NCBI GenBank assembly: GCA_963840445.1
Contig: CAWIZC010000018.1
Coordinates: 248,001 to 312,000 of the forward strand
DNA length: 64,000 nucleotides
From: AWTP1-13 sp963840445
GTDB taxonomy: Bacteria; Pseudomonadota; Alphaproteobacteria; Rhizobiales; Hyphomicrobiaceae
Reading direction: 5' to 3'
The notes beneath the pieces were generated by a model. That model was not told the DNA's origin. It worked only from the letters and a program-made list of their open reading frames with translations, and did not search any database. The position numbers and the translations under genes were made by a program. Positions 33,343 through 42,320 of the stretch are shown here, piece after piece; position 1 is the stretch's first letter, and every line of letters begins with the position of its first letter.

Positions 33343-34233
33343 CTAAGCCTTCACCTTAGCCTCGACGCCGAGAATGCCTGACGGCTTCACCATCAGCACG
33401 AAGATCAGCAGCACGAAGGCATAGACGTCCTTGTAGGTGCCGGAGACGAAGCCGGCGCCCAGGCTTTCGACCACGCCGACCAGGAGTCCACCCAGCACCG
33501 CCCCCGGCAGGCTGCCGAAGCCGCCCACCACGGCGGCCGCGAATGCCTTGATGAGCACGCCGATGCCCATCTGCACCTGCACATAGTTGATCGGCCCGAT
33601 CAGCACGCCCGCGGCCGCCCCGAGCGAGCAGCCAATGCCGAAGGTGAGCGATATCATCAGCGGTACGTTGACACCGCTCAGGTAGGCGATGTCCTTGTTG
33701 TAGGCGACGGCGCGCATGGCGAGCCCCAGCATGGTCTTCCTGAGCAGCAGGTTGAGGCCGAACATCAGCGTGAGGGCTGCCAGGACGATCCACACGTACG
33801 ACATCGGCAGGGCCAGATTGCCGATTTCGAGCGGCATGCCGAACGGCACCGGAAACGGCAGGGGCTTGGCGCCCCAGATCAGGAAGGCGACGTTCTGCAG
33901 CACGATCGACATGCCGAAGCCGGCAATGATCATGCCCATGCCGGCAACGGTGTAGCCGCCGCCCGAGCGCGTCAGGCGCCGGTAGAACAGGCGCTCGATC
34001 AACACGCCGACCAGCCCGGTGAGGATGACCGCCAGCAGCAGCGTCGGCACATACGGCAAGGAGAGCTTCTGGAACAGCATGAGGCCGATGAAGGCACCCA
34101 GCATGTAGATCTCGCCGTGCGCGAAATGCACGATGTCGAGGCCGGAGAAGATCAGCGATATGCCGAGCGCGACCAGGGCGTAGACCATGCCGACCGACAG
34201 GCCGATGATCACGAGGTCTATGACGTAGTCCAC
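33343..34233 (-). CDS. Branched-chain amino acid-type ABC transporter permease (LivH family)
   Basis: 296 residues with about eight hydrophobic helices. Recognisable LivH segments are YALVALGISLIFSGLDIVHFAHGEIYMLGAF near the N terminus, the EAA-like loop AVAYNKDIAYLSGVNV and AVVGGFGSLPGAVLGGLLVGVVESL. It forms the inner-membrane channel with the LivM-type permease at 35989-37050. These importers are widely used for aromatic and alicyclic acids as well as amino acids. It follows the livF gene after two long inverted repeats. Confidence 0.9.
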   Translation of the reverse strand: MDYVIDLVIIGLSVGMVYALVALGISLIFSGLDIVHFAHGEIYMLGAFIGLMLFQKLSLPYVPTLLLAVILTGLVGVLIERLFYRRLTRSGGGYTVAGMGMIIAGFGMSIVLQNVAFLIWGAKPLPFPVPFGMPLEIGNLALPMSYVWIVLAALTLMFGLNLLLRKTMLGLAMRAVAYNKDIAYLSGVNVPLMISLTFGIGCSLGAAAGVLIGPINYVQVQMGIGVLIKAFAAAVVGGFGSLPGAVLGGLLVGVVESLGAGFVSGTYKDVYAFVLLIFVLMVKPSGILGVEAKVKA

Positions 34234-34237
34234 GGCT

Positions 34238-34313
34238 TAGTGTCCCGATTCCGAAGTTCGCCTGCCTTCGCCGCCAGTGTCCCGGGCGAACTTCGGAATC
34301 ATAAGGGACACTA
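34238..34313. repeat. Long imperfect inverted repeat 1 (TAGTGTCCC type)
   Basis: TAGTGTCCC-GATTCCGAAGTTCGCC (34238-34262) pairs with GGCGAACTTCGGAATC-ATAA-GGGACACTA (34285-34313), interrupted only by the ATAA bulge. The spacer itself contains another AGTGTCCCGG. It lies between livF and livH. A related half copy is at 40243-40269. Confidence 0.8.
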
Positions 34314-34327
34314 GAGTCATTACTTTG

Positions 34328-34403
34328 CCAGTGTGATTCAGATCGAGAAATTCGCTCCGAACCATGCCGCAAACTCTGGCGAATTTCTCGATCATCACAC
34401 TGG
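34328..34403. repeat. Long imperfect inverted repeat 2
   Basis: CCAGTGTGAT-TCA-GATCGAGAAATTCGC at the left pairs with GCGAATTTCTCGATC-A-TCACACTGG at the right, leaving about 22 bp of loop. The arms are unrelated in sequence to repeat 1 but the size and layout are the same. It ends five bases before the livF stop codon. Confidence 0.8.
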
Positions 34404-34407
34404 TCAC

Positions 34408-35140
34408 CTAGAGTTGCGCTTCGCGATTGGCGACCGTACCGCCAAGGTACGAAAGCCTGACGTTGTCGTCATGGATGAGGTTCTCGGCCGGCCCTTCGAT
34501 GTGGATGACGCCATCCTTGATGACGTAGCCGTACTGGGCCAGCAGCAGGGCCATGCGCACGTTCTGCTCGACCATCAGCACCGTCATGCCGTCGCGCGTG
34601 ATGCGATGGATGGTGCGGAAGATGTCCATCACCACCTGCGGGGCCAGCGCCGCGCTCGGCTCGTCGAGCATGATCATCTTCGGGCTCGACATCAGGCCGC
34701 GCCCGATACAGACCATCTGCAGCTGGCCGCCGGACAGCGTGCCCGAGAGCTGATTGCGCTTCTCCTTCAGGATCGGGAAATAGCCGTACACCCGCTCCAG
34801 CGCGCTGGCCGTCTTGGCGCGGTCGCCGACGGTGTAGGCGCCGAGGCGAAGGTTCTCCTCCACCGTCATGCCGGGGAAGGCTTCCTTGCCCTGCGTCACC
34901 TGCACGAGGCCGCGGCGCACGATCTTGTCGGGCCGCAGTCCGTCGATGCGCTGCGCCGTCGAAGGTGATGGAGCCGCTCCAGGGCTTGATCAGGCCGGAG
35001 GTCGCCTTGAGCAGGGTCGATTTGCCGGTGCCGTTGCCGCCGAGCAGCGCAACGATCTGGCCGCGATCGACCTTGAGGCTGGCGCCGTTCAGGATCTGCA
35101 CGCTGCCGTAGCCGCCAACCAGGTCCTTGATGTCCAGCAT
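34408..35140 (-). CDS. Branched-chain-type ABC transporter ATP-binding protein (LivF family), frame disrupted at 34954
   Basis: The N-terminal part has VGGYGSVQILNGASLKV and Walker A GGNGTGKSTLLKATSGL. The frame fails after SITFDG, where one extra base lies at 34954. Removing it gives QRIDGLRPDKIVRRGLVQVT and then the rest: PGMTVEENLRLGAYT, the signature LSGGQLQMVCIGRGLM, Walker B MIMLDEPSAAL and MVEQNVRMAL. Total about 243 residues, normal for LivF. It energises import with LivG at 35185-35985. The break is probably a sequence error, since every functional motif is kept. Confidence 0.8.
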
Positions 35141-35184
35141 GCGCGTTTCTCTAGGCCTTACTCAAACTCTTGGCTGTACGATGC

Positions 35185-35985
35185 TCACGCGGACTTGAGG
35201 AAGGCCCGGACCTCTTCGTCCTTCATCTCCTTGCCGAGGTAGGCCTCGATCACGCGGTGATTGTCCTTGATCTCAGCCGGCGAGCCTTCGGCAATCTTCT
35301 CGCCGTGCTCGAGCACGCTGACCGTCTCGCAGGTCTCCATCACCACCTTCAGGATATGCTCGATGATGACGACCGTGAGCCCGAAGCGGTTCTTAAGCGC
35401 CAGCACCGTGTCGAGCAGGATATCGACGTTGACCGGCGACAGACCGGCCGCCGGCTCGTCCAGCATCAGCAGCTTGGGCTTCATGGCCATGGCGCGGCCG
35501 AGCGCCAGCAGCCGCCGCTGCCCACCCGACAACTCGCCGGCCGGCATGTCGGCGAAGTCGGCAAGCCCGATGAAGGAGAGCAGCTCCATCATCTCCTCGC
35601 GCACGCGCCGCTCCTCGGCCCATACCTTGCGCGATCCGACGACGGCCGAGGCCGACCCGTAGCGCATCAGGCTGTGGTGTCCGATCAGCATGTTCTCCAG
35701 CACGCTCATGCCGGAAAAGATGCGCAGCATCTGGAAGGTACGCGCAATGCCCCGGCGCGCGATCTCGTGCGACTCCCAATTGGTGATGTTCTCGCCGTCG
35801 AACACGATGCTGGCGCCGGGCTCGGGCCTGTAGACGCCGGAGATCAGATTGAAGAGGGTCGACTTGCCGGAGCCGTTGGGCCCGATGATGCCCCGCACCT
35901 CGCCCTGCTTCACCGACAGGTCGACCTTCGACACGGCCGTCATGCCGCCGAAGCGCTTCGTCAGATTCTTGACCTCGAGCAGCAT
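35185..35985 (-). CDS. Branched-chain-type ABC transporter ATP-binding protein (LivG family)
   Basis: 266 residues. LTKRFGGMTAVSKVDLSV, Walker A GPNGSGKSTLFNLISGV, then the LivG-type GIARTFQMLRIFSGMSVLENML. Signature LSGGQRRLLALGRAM, Walker B LLMLDEPAAGLSP and the switch region VVIIEHILKVVME. The start overlaps closely with the end of the LivM gene (3-bp gap), indicating coupled translation. The protein would pair with the LivF-type ATPase on the cytoplasmic face. Confidence 0.92.
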   Translation of the reverse strand: MLLEVKNLTKRFGGMTAVSKVDLSVKQGEVRGIIGPNGSGKSTLFNLISGVYRPEPGASIVFDGENITNWESHEIARRGIARTFQMLRIFSGMSVLENMLIGHHSLMRYGSASAVVGSRKVWAEERRVREEMMELLSFIGLADFADMPAGELSGGQRRLLALGRAMAMKPKLLMLDEPAAGLSPVNVDILLDTVLALKNRFGLTVVIIEHILKVVMETCETVSVLEHGEKIAEGSPAEIKDNHRVIEAYLGKEMKDEEVRAFLKSA

Positions 35986-35988
35986 GGG

Positions 35989-37050
35989 TCAGGCTTTCTC
36001 GGTCTTGGCCGCGGCATTGGCGTCGGCCCTGCGCTTGCGGATGGCGTTGAAGCGCCGACGCACCAGAAAATGGTCGATCATGCCGCCAATGCCGCGCGGC
36101 ATGTACATGACGGTGAGCACGATCACCGAGCCGAACATCACCATCCGGTACTGATAGTAGTCGCGCGTCAGGTCGTCGATGATGGTCACGACGATCGCAC
36201 CGATGACGCCGCCCCAGATGTGGCCGATGCCGCCGAACACCACCATCAGCAGTAGGGTGACCATCTCGGTGATGGTGTAGCTGTTGGGGTGCAGGAAGCC
36301 CGGCGCCATGTGCGCCTGCAGGCTGCCCGCGCAACCGGCGTAGAGGGCGCTCAGCACGAAGGCGATCACCTTGTACTTGCGCACATTGACGCCGCTGGCG
36401 GCCGCCGCCAGCGGATCCTCGCGCAACGCTTTGAAGGCGCGGCCGATGTCGGAGCTCAGGATGCTGAACGAGAAGTACAGCCCCAGCAAGGCGAACGGCA
36501 TCACGATGTAATAGTAGGAGCGATGATCGCCGAAGCTGAAGCTGCCGATGTGGGGCGATGGGATGCCCTCGTAACCTATGGAGGCGCCCAGCCAGTCGGT
36601 TCCGGAGATGACGATACGCACCGACTCGGCAAGACCGAGCGTGGCCAGCGCCAGATAGGCACCCTCGAGCCGGAACGAGGGAATGCCAACGATCGCGCCC
36701 GCCAGCGCCGTGACCAGCATGGCGGCCGGCAGTGCTCCCCAGAACGGCAGACCGAGCTTGGTTGCGAACACGGCCGATGCGTAGGCACCGATCGCCGTCA
36801 GCGCGATATGGCCGACCGTCACCTGGCCGGCGAAGCCTTTGACGATGTTGAGGCCCACCGCCAGGATGATGTTGATGCAGATGATGTTGACGACATACTG
36901 CGTGTAGGCGTTCGACAGGAAGAAGGGCAGCGGCACCAGAAGCGCGCAGGCGATGATCCAGGGCACGATCGGGTGCATCGCGCCGACGCGCGAAACGGGT
37001 GCGTCGCTCGCTGCGTTCTGCTCGGCGGTCTTGGCAATATCTGCGGTCAC
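35989..37050 (-). CDS. Branched-chain-type ABC transporter permease (LivM family)
   Basis: 353 residues. A hydrophilic N terminus of about 28 residues is followed by about nine helices. NIILAVGLNIVKGFAGQVTVGHIALTAIGAY and PSFRLEGAYLALATLGLAE are LivM hallmarks. ALREDPLAAAASGVNVRKYKVIAFVLSALYAG is the cytoplasmic coupling loop. VFGGIGHIWGGVIGA follows. The C terminus is basic and Ala-rich. It is the second gene of the importer operon, about 100 bp after the binding-protein gene. Confidence 0.9.
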   Translation of the reverse strand: MTADIAKTAEQNAASDAPVSRVGAMHPIVPWIIACALLVPLPFFLSNAYTQYVVNIICINIILAVGLNIVKGFAGQVTVGHIALTAIGAYASAVFATKLGLPFWGALPAAMLVTALAGAIVGIPSFRLEGAYLALATLGLAESVRIVISGTDWLGASIGYEGIPSPHIGSFSFGDHRSYYYIVMPFALLGLYFSFSILSSDIGRAFKALREDPLAAAASGVNVRKYKVIAFVLSALYAGCAGSLQAHMAPGFLHPNSYTITEMVTLLLMVVFGGIGHIWGGVIGAIVVTIIDDLTRDYYQYRMVMFGSVIVLTVMYMPRGIGGMIDHFLVRRRFNAIRKRRADANAAAKTEKA

Positions 37051-37147
37051 GGTGTGCTTACGGTGCGGTCGATCATTTGATGGCGGAAGTGGCCGGGACC
37101 GGCAGCCACCGCAATGGTGGCCGCCGGTCGGCGATCAATCAGGCGCC

Positions 37148-38369
37148 TTAGAGGCCGAAGTCCGGCTCGAACGACACGCGGGCCAGCACAGCCATGTCGT
37201 AGTCCTTGCCGCCCTTGGTGTACTCCACGAGGATGCCCGTCCGGTTGCCGTCGCGGCATTGCGGCGTGGGGTCGGCGCAGAAGCTGATCGGGCCCGACGC
37301 CAGACCGCTGTAGTTCTTGATGCCGGCGAAAGCATCGCGGATCGCGGTGCGGTCGGCCTTCAGGGAGGCATCAGTCAGCTCGAGCTTGGCGTTCTTCAGG
37401 GCCAGCTTGATGAGCTGCGCCGTCTCGTAGGCCTGGCTGAAGTCGTGGTCCGGGCAGCGCACGTTGTACTTGGTCTGCACCATCTTCACGAATTCCTGTG
37501 CCACGGGGCGCTCGTCCTTGCAGGAGAACGCGGCGGCGAACGTCAGACCGACGGCCGTGTCACCGGCCAGCTCCGGCACCGGCGCGTTGGAGGCAGCGGA
37601 AGCAGCCACGCGACGCACCTTCTTGGGGATGCCGACCTCATAGGACTGCTGCGTGATGCGGGCGATGGCATCGAGCTGTCCGCCGATTGCCAGCACATCC
37701 GGATTGAGCGACTTGATCTTCAAGCAGGTGCGCGCGGAAATCGAGATCGGTCTCCTGCATCTGCGCCTCGTAGAGCGGCTTTTCGTTGTAGGTCTTCTCC
37801 ATGAAGGACATGTAGTCCCTGGCAAAGCCGATGCCGGCGCCGTCCGTGGTGTAGAGGTAGGCGACCTTCTTGCCGACGTTCTCGGACAGGTACTTGGCAT
37901 GCACGGAGGCGTAGAACCGCTCGGACACCGAGGTGCGGAAAATCCACGCGCTGCCCTTCTTGGTGATGTTGGCGTTGGTCGAGTGCGGCACGATCTGCGG
38001 CACCTCTTCCTTGGTCGTGACATCGACCATCGGCATCGTGACGGAGCTGCAGGTCGAGCCCATCACCAAGTGCACCTTGTGCTGGTGAATGAAGCGATTG
38101 ACGTTGGCGATGCCTTTGTCCGGCTTGCATTCGTCGTCGAGCAGTATGACCTCGATCTTCTTGCCGTTGATGCCGCCCGACGCGTTGACCGCCTCGAGCT
38201 CTTCCTTGGCCATCTGGCCGTACTTCAGCCCGTTATCCACGATCATGCGCAGCGTGATGCCGATGCGAATCACGCCATCCTGGGCTTGGGCCGGCGCAGA
38301 GACGAGTCCCGTGGCAAGCATGGCGGCCGGCAGCAGCGCCAGCACCGATCGATTTGCGTATTGCGTCAT
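37148..38369 (-). CDS. ABC transporter substrate-binding protein (LivK type), frame disrupted at 37724
   Basis: Starts MTQYANRSVLALLPAAMLAT with a signal peptide ending APAQAQ and GGAGG before the ATG. The first lobe (IRIGITLRMIVDNGLKYGQMAKEEL, VHLVMGSTCSSVTMPMVDV, IFRTSVSERFYASVHAKYL) is in one frame up to DLDFRAHL. One extra base at 37724 moves the rest (LKIKSLNPDVLAIGGQLDAI through VRCPDHDFSQAYETAQLI) into another. Repaired length is about 406 residues, normal for family 5/6 periplasmic binding proteins. It is the first gene of the importer operon and lies behind the shared LysR-type element. The ligand is not known; a ring acid is inferred from context. Confidence 0.8.
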
Positions 38370-38822
38370 AGGCGTTCCTCCACTCTCGTCTCTGATTGGA
38401 CGTGCTTTGACATCAGACTAGTTCTGCGCTCGGCAAACGCCAATCTCGGACTGGCATCGTTGTTATTGGGGGGACGGTGTCGCGCGCCGGGCCGCACACT
38501 GGCTGCGCGCTCGGATCCTAATCGCCGAGGCCACAACTGCTGTCGAAAATTCCCCCTGTCGTTGGTCGAGCGACCCTGCTTCCGACCCCCGATGAGGTCA
38601 ATGACCAAGGTTTGCGACCAACTTAACCTAATGTTACTTCGGCACAATAGGGGAGTGCTGCCTGCCGGGATGGTTCACAACGCCTATTCGCGAACTGCAT
38701 CAATAGCTTGCTACTTGGGCGAGACCAGCCGAATGCATCGGGGCGGCACCGCGCCTGAGTCGATGCACCCCGGATGCCTAGCTTTGCTTTTCACCCTATG
38801 AAAACGGGACAGGCCCGAAGGG
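38370..38822. other. 453-bp intergenic region upstream of the importer operon
   Basis: No credible gene on either strand. The right-centre part holds the LysR-type element at 38596-38636, described separately. The remaining sequence includes an inverted pair GGTCG-AG-CGACC near 38565. At the right edge, near 38811-38823, a small GCCC-TTC-GGGC hairpin may end the small lipoprotein transcript. Confidence 0.5.
38596..38636 (-). promoter_or_regulatory. LysR-type binding site and -35 element of the importer operon
   Basis: Read on the - strand: TAACATtagGTTAAG, 13 bp, then TTGGTcATTGACC. The dyad TAAC-N5-GTTA is a T-N11-A LysR box. TTGACC is a good -35 element, and the dyad centre is 31.5 bp upstream of its centre, which places the site about 64 bp before the expected start of transcription. 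The same layout precedes quiC at 40172-40212. The importer ATG is about 255 bp from the box. Confidence 0.65.
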
Positions 38823-38963
38823 CTAGTAGCCTCCGCGCGAACCGCCCCCGTACGAACCGCCCCCATAGGTGTCGGGCGACCGAGGCCCGTCGCCGGTGTT
38901 GGCGGCACACGCGCCGATGCCGAGGCATACAATGACTGTGAGCAAGGTGATGATGCTACGCAT
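38823..38963 (-). CDS. Small lipoprotein, hypothetical (46 aa)
   Basis: ATG 38963 has GAGGGGGAG upstream. The product is RSIITLLTVIVCLGIGACAA, then a short Gly/Ser/Tyr-rich tail (TYGGGSYGGGSRGGY). The lipobox is IGAC, so the mature protein would be an N-terminally acylated peptide of about 27 residues. Similar small Gly-rich lipoproteins are common in alphaproteobacteria and have no known function. It sits alone between the importer promoter region and the LysR gene. Confidence 0.55.
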   Translation of the reverse strand: MRSIITLLTVIVCLGIGACAANTGDGPRSPDTYGGGSYGGGSRGGY

Positions 38964-39088
38964 GCTCCCCCTCGATGTTTGGCTTACGTTTGATGGTGCC
39001 AATCGATGGGGCATCCCCGCTGCTCGCATCATGGCGCAATGATCATTGGCCCGAAATCCGGCAGCCTCAAGGCCTGCTAGCAGTTCCG

Positions 39089-40054
39089 TTACCGCTCGCC
39101 CAACGCGACTTTTTGCGAAACGCGTCTGGGACTAGTGCGCCGAACCGGTTGCGCGCTCGACGTTTCGGGGCGACCTTCCATATGGCCCCGCAGCGAGGCG
39201 ATGAAGTGCTCGCAATAGCTCGATAGGGTCGCGTCCTTGCGGTAGGCGATATAGGTCTGGAACGAGGTCGGCTCGGCAATCTCCAGGGCGCGCAGGTTCG
39301 ACCAATTGTCCGCCGCCAGAGTAAACTCGTCGATGATGGCGACGCCCAGACCATTGGTGACGAGGGCGCAGACCGTCGAGCCGAAGCGGGCTCGGATCGT
39401 GATCTCATAGGCCAGGCCATGGTTGGAGAATACGCTGGCCAAAATCCGCCCATAAGGGTCGTTGGGATCGATGCCGATCAGGGGATATTTGACGATCTGC
39501 TCGGCCGGCACACGGTCGCGCTTGGCCAGCGGATGCCCCTCCGGGACGATGCACTTGAGGCGCCCCTTCGCCAGGGGCTCGAAGGTCAGCATGGGATGCT
39601 CGACCTTGTGGCTGACAGCGACCACCTCGCCCTTGCCGAGCAGCAGGTAGTTGATAGCCTCCTCGATCTTCAGGATGTCGATGTCGATCAGCAGGTTTGG
39701 ATACCTGCGCCGCACATCGGCAATCGCCCGCGGCACCATGACGTTGGAGATGCTCGGCACGGAGCCTATCTTCAGCTCAGCGTCTGCCCCTCGCTTGAGG
39801 CGTGTGATCAGAAACTGCAGGTCCTCGACCTTGTCATACACGCCATTGATCTGGCTGAAGATGTCGTTGGCTTCGCGCGTCGGGGTGTAGCGTCCTGCCT
39901 TGCGGCTGAACAACTTGAGGCCGAGCAGCCCTTCCGCGTGCTTCATGACGCGGCTGATGCCGGGCGATGATACATTGAGCAGGCGTGCAGCGCCGCCGAC
40001 GCTGCCCGTTACCATGATGGCCCGGATGACCTCGATCTGGCGGAGTGTGAGCAT
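39089..40054 (-). CDS. LysR-family transcriptional regulator
   Basis: 321 residues from ATG 40054 (MLTLRQIEVIRAIM). An open frame continues 95 codons upstream but without family likeness. The winged helix-turn-helix is VTGSVGGAARLLNVSSPGIS and the linker helix follows to about residue 90. The co-inducer domain has the two-lobe pattern KIGSVPSISNVMVPRAI, VVAVSHKVEHPML and LVTNGLGVAIIDEFTL. It resembles regulators next to opine or ring-acid importers. Divergent from quiC, it is the natural candidate to bind the shared element before quiC and the importer operon. Confidence 0.9.
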   Translation of the reverse strand: MLTLRQIEVIRAIMVTGSVGGAARLLNVSSPGISRVMKHAEGLLGLKLFSRKAGRYTPTREANDIFSQINGVYDKVEDLQFLITRLKRGADAELKIGSVPSISNVMVPRAIADVRRRYPNLLIDIDILKIEEAINYLLLGKGEVVAVSHKVEHPMLTFEPLAKGRLKCIVPEGHPLAKRDRVPAEQIVKYPLIGIDPNDPYGRILASVFSNHGLAYEITIRARFGSTVCALVTNGLGVAIIDEFTLAADNWSNLRALEIAEPTSFQTYIAYRKDATLSSYCEHFIASLRGHMEGRPETSSAQPVRRTSPRRVSQKVALGER

Positions 40055-40171
40055 GTGCGACGCAACGACAATCCGTGTCACTATGAGGCCGCTGCTGTGG
40101 GCCCGACCGCAAGTCCACACCGCGCCGAACCCCAACTTGCCGCATCCGGCGGCCGGCAGGTTGAGCAAAGG

Positions 40172-40212
40172 TAACATGAAGTTAAGGGCACTCGAAATTT
40201 TGGTTATTGACG
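40172..40212 (+). promoter_or_regulatory. LysR-type binding site and -35 element of quiC
   Basis: TAACATgaaGTTAAG (40172-40186), 13 bp, then TTGGTtATTGACG (40200-40212). It matches the importer element at 38596-38636 in 6+6 box bases, in spacing and in 11 of 12 bases of TTGGTyATTGAC. TTGACG fits a -35 hexamer and the -10 region is poor, as usual for LysR-activated promoters. The predicted start of transcription is near 40242, leaving a leader of about 170 bases. Confidence 0.65.
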
Positions 40213-40242
40213 GCATGGTTGCGGGCGGAAACGATCCCGGTT

Positions 40243-40269
40243 CAGTGTCCCCGACTTCGAGAATTCGCC
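40243..40269. repeat. Half copy of the TAGTGTCCC repeat
   Basis: CAGTGTCCCCGACTTCGAG then AATTCGCC resembles the left arm of the inverted repeat at 34238-34313 (AGTGTCCC, GA, TTC and TTCGCC shared). The opposite arm is missing, so this is a single decayed arm in the quiC leader. Confidence 0.5.
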
Positions 40270-40414
40270 GACGCCCGCGCGTGGCATCGCGCAGGCCGAT
40301 TTGCGTGCCTGTTCCGAACGCCGTTCCGACTGAGCGCACAGTTCACCCAGCGCATGCACGCGACGGGGCCGGCCCACGCACTCCGGCACGGGCGCGATCG
40401 CCGCAGGAGGGCAC

Positions 40415-42295
40415 ATGAAGCTGTCGATTGCCACGGTTTGCCTGAGCGGTGGACTTGGCGAAAAGCTCGATGCCATCGCAGCCGCCGGCTTCAAGGGCGT
40501 CGAGATCTTCGAGAACGATCTGCTGTCCTTCAACGGCACGCCTGCCGACGTGCGCAGGATGGTGGGCGATCTCGGTATGCAGATCATTACGTTCCAGCCC
40601 TTCCGCGACTTCGAGGGCATGACCGGCGACAAGCGCACCAAGGCCTTTGCGCGTGCCGAGCGCAAGTTCGACCTCATGCAGGAGCTCGGCTGCGACCTGC
40701 TGCTGGTCTGCTCCAACATCTCGCCGGACAGCGTCGGCGGCATCGATCGCGCCGCAGCCGACCTGCATGAGCTGGGCGAGCGCGCCGCGAAGCGCGGCCT
40801 GCGCGTCGGCTTCGAGGCCCTGGCCTGGGGGCGCCACGTCAACGACTACCGCGATGCCTGGGAGGCGGTGCGCCGCGCCGACCACAGGGCGATCGGACTG
40901 GTGCTCGACAGCTTCCACATCTTGGCACGCAAGACCGACCTGAAGGCGATGCGCTCGATTCCGAGAGACCGCATCTTCCTCGTTCAGATTGCCGACGCGC
41001 CTGCCCTCGACATGGACCCCCTGTCCTGGAGCCGGCACTTCAGGAACTTTCCGGGCCAGGGTGATCTGCCCGTTCTGGATTTCATGGAGGCGCTGCAGGC
41101 CACTGAGTTCGATGGGCTGCTGTCGTTGGAAATCTTCAACGACCAGTTTCGCGCAGGCTCGGCGCGCAGCGTGGCCATCGATGGCCGTCGCTCGCTGCTC
41201 TACCTGATGGACGAGCTGCGCATCCGCACCGGCGTGACGCACAAGTCGCTACCGGCGCTGCCGACCCGATCGAAGTGCCTCGGCACCGAGTTCATCGAGT
41301 TCACCGTCGATGAGGACAGCGAAGCCCGCTTCGCAACGCTGCTGCGCAGCCTCGGGTTCGTCAAAGCCGGCGTGCACAGGTCGAAAGCGGTGACGCGCTG
41401 GTCGCAAGGCGCGATCAACATGGTCATCAACACCGACAAGGAAGGCTTCGCGCACTCCTACAACATCACGCACGGCACGTCCGTATGCGCCATCGGCTTC
41501 ATGGTCGACGATGCCGGCAAGACGCTCGATCGCGCGCAGCGCCTGCTCGATCAGCCGTTTCGGCAGGCCGTCGGCCCCGGCGAGCTGGAAATTCCGGCCG
41601 TGCGCGGTGTGGGCGGCAGCCTGCTCTACTTCATCGATCCCAAGAGCGATCTGGCTCGCGTCTGGGACGTCGAGTTCGAGCCGACCAGCGAAGATGCCAA
41701 GAAGACCAGCGCCGGCCTCACCAACGTCGATCACATCTCGCAGTCGATGCACTACGAGGAAATGCTGACCTGGCTGCTGTTCTATACCTCGCTGCTCGAC
41801 CTCTCGAAGACGCCCGAGCAGGACGTGCTGGACCCCGGCGGCCTGGTCAAGAGCCAGGTCGTTCAGGCGAGCGACGGAGCCCTACGGCTGGTGCTGAACG
41901 CCTCGCAGTCCAAGCATGCGATGTCCTCGCGCTTCCTGTCGGAGGCGTTCGGCTCCGGCGTGCAGCACATCGCCTTCGCCACATCCGACATCTTCGCCAC
42001 CGTCAAGCATCTGAAGGCCAATGGCGTGTCCCTTCTACCTGTCCCCGAGAACTATTACGACGACGTCGAGAGCAAGACCGACTTGACCGCCGAACAGATC
42101 GACGCGCTCAGGCAGCACAACCTGCTCTATGACCGGGACGCCAGCGGCGAGTATCTGCAGGCCTATACGCAGACCTTCGAGGACCGCTTCTTCTTCGAGA
42201 TCGTGGAGCGGCGGGGCTACAAAGGCTTCGGCGCCAGCAACGCACCCATACGGCTGGCAGCCCAATCGCGTCTGGTCAGCAACGCGTCGCCATAA
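40415..42295 (+). CDS. quiC: 3-Dehydroshikimate dehydratase QuiC (TIM barrel plus HPPD-like VOC domain)
   Basis: 626 residues. It converts 3-dehydroshikimate to protocatechuate in quinate/shikimate breakdown. Residues 1-270 are the AP endonuclease 2-type barrel: SIATVCLSGGLGEKLDAIAA, FKGVEIFENDLL, ITFQPFRDFEGM, LLVCSNISPD, VGFEALAWGRHVNDY, IGLVLDSFHILA and LSLEIFNDQFR supply the substrate and metal residues known for this enzyme. Residues 290-615 are two VOC modules like 4-hydroxyphenylpyruvate dioxygenase (FIEFTVDE, TNVDHISQSMHYEEML, GVQHIAFATSDIF). This two-domain form is the QuiC type known from Pseudomonas. The gene is divergent from the LysR regulator. Confidence 0.92.
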   Translation: MKLSIATVCLSGGLGEKLDAIAAAGFKGVEIFENDLLSFNGTPADVRRMVGDLGMQIITFQPFRDFEGMTGDKRTKAFARAERKFDLMQELGCDLLLVCSNISPDSVGGIDRAAADLHELGERAAKRGLRVGFEALAWGRHVNDYRDAWEAVRRADHRAIGLVLDSFHILARKTDLKAMRSIPRDRIFLVQIADAPALDMDPLSWSRHFRNFPGQGDLPVLDFMEALQATEFDGLLSLEIFNDQFRAGSARSVAIDGRRSLLYLMDELRIRTGVTHKSLPALPTRSKCLGTEFIEFTVDEDSEARFATLLRSLGFVKAGVHRSKAVTRWSQGAINMVINTDKEGFAHSYNITHGTSVCAIGFMVDDAGKTLDRAQRLLDQPFRQAVGPGELEIPAVRGVGGSLLYFIDPKSDLARVWDVEFEPTSEDAKKTSAGLTNVDHISQSMHYEEMLTWLLFYTSLLDLSKTPEQDVLDPGGLVKSQVVQASDGALRLVLNASQSKHAMSSRFLSEAFGSGVQHIAFATSDIFATVKHLKANGVSLLPVPENYYDDVESKTDLTAEQIDALRQHNLLYDRDASGEYLQAYTQTFEDRFFFEIVERRGYKGFGASNAPIRLAAQSRLVSNASP

Positions 42296-42320
42296 GCAAG
42301 GAAACCGAGGAGACGGCCAA

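Larger units (their letters stand above)
40055..40414. other. 360-bp divergent intergenic region between the LysR gene and quiC
   Basis: No gene. It contains the LysR-type element (40172-40212), a half copy of the TAGTGTCCC inverted repeat (40243-40269), and a long GC-rich leader before quiC. A GGAGGG ribosome binding site lies about ten bases before the quiC ATG at 40415. Confidence 0.5.

Noticed and set aside
38366..38647. Possible small - strand gene upstream of the importer binding protein
   Set aside because: It overlaps the LysR-type promoter element and the binding-protein start, and has no family likeness.
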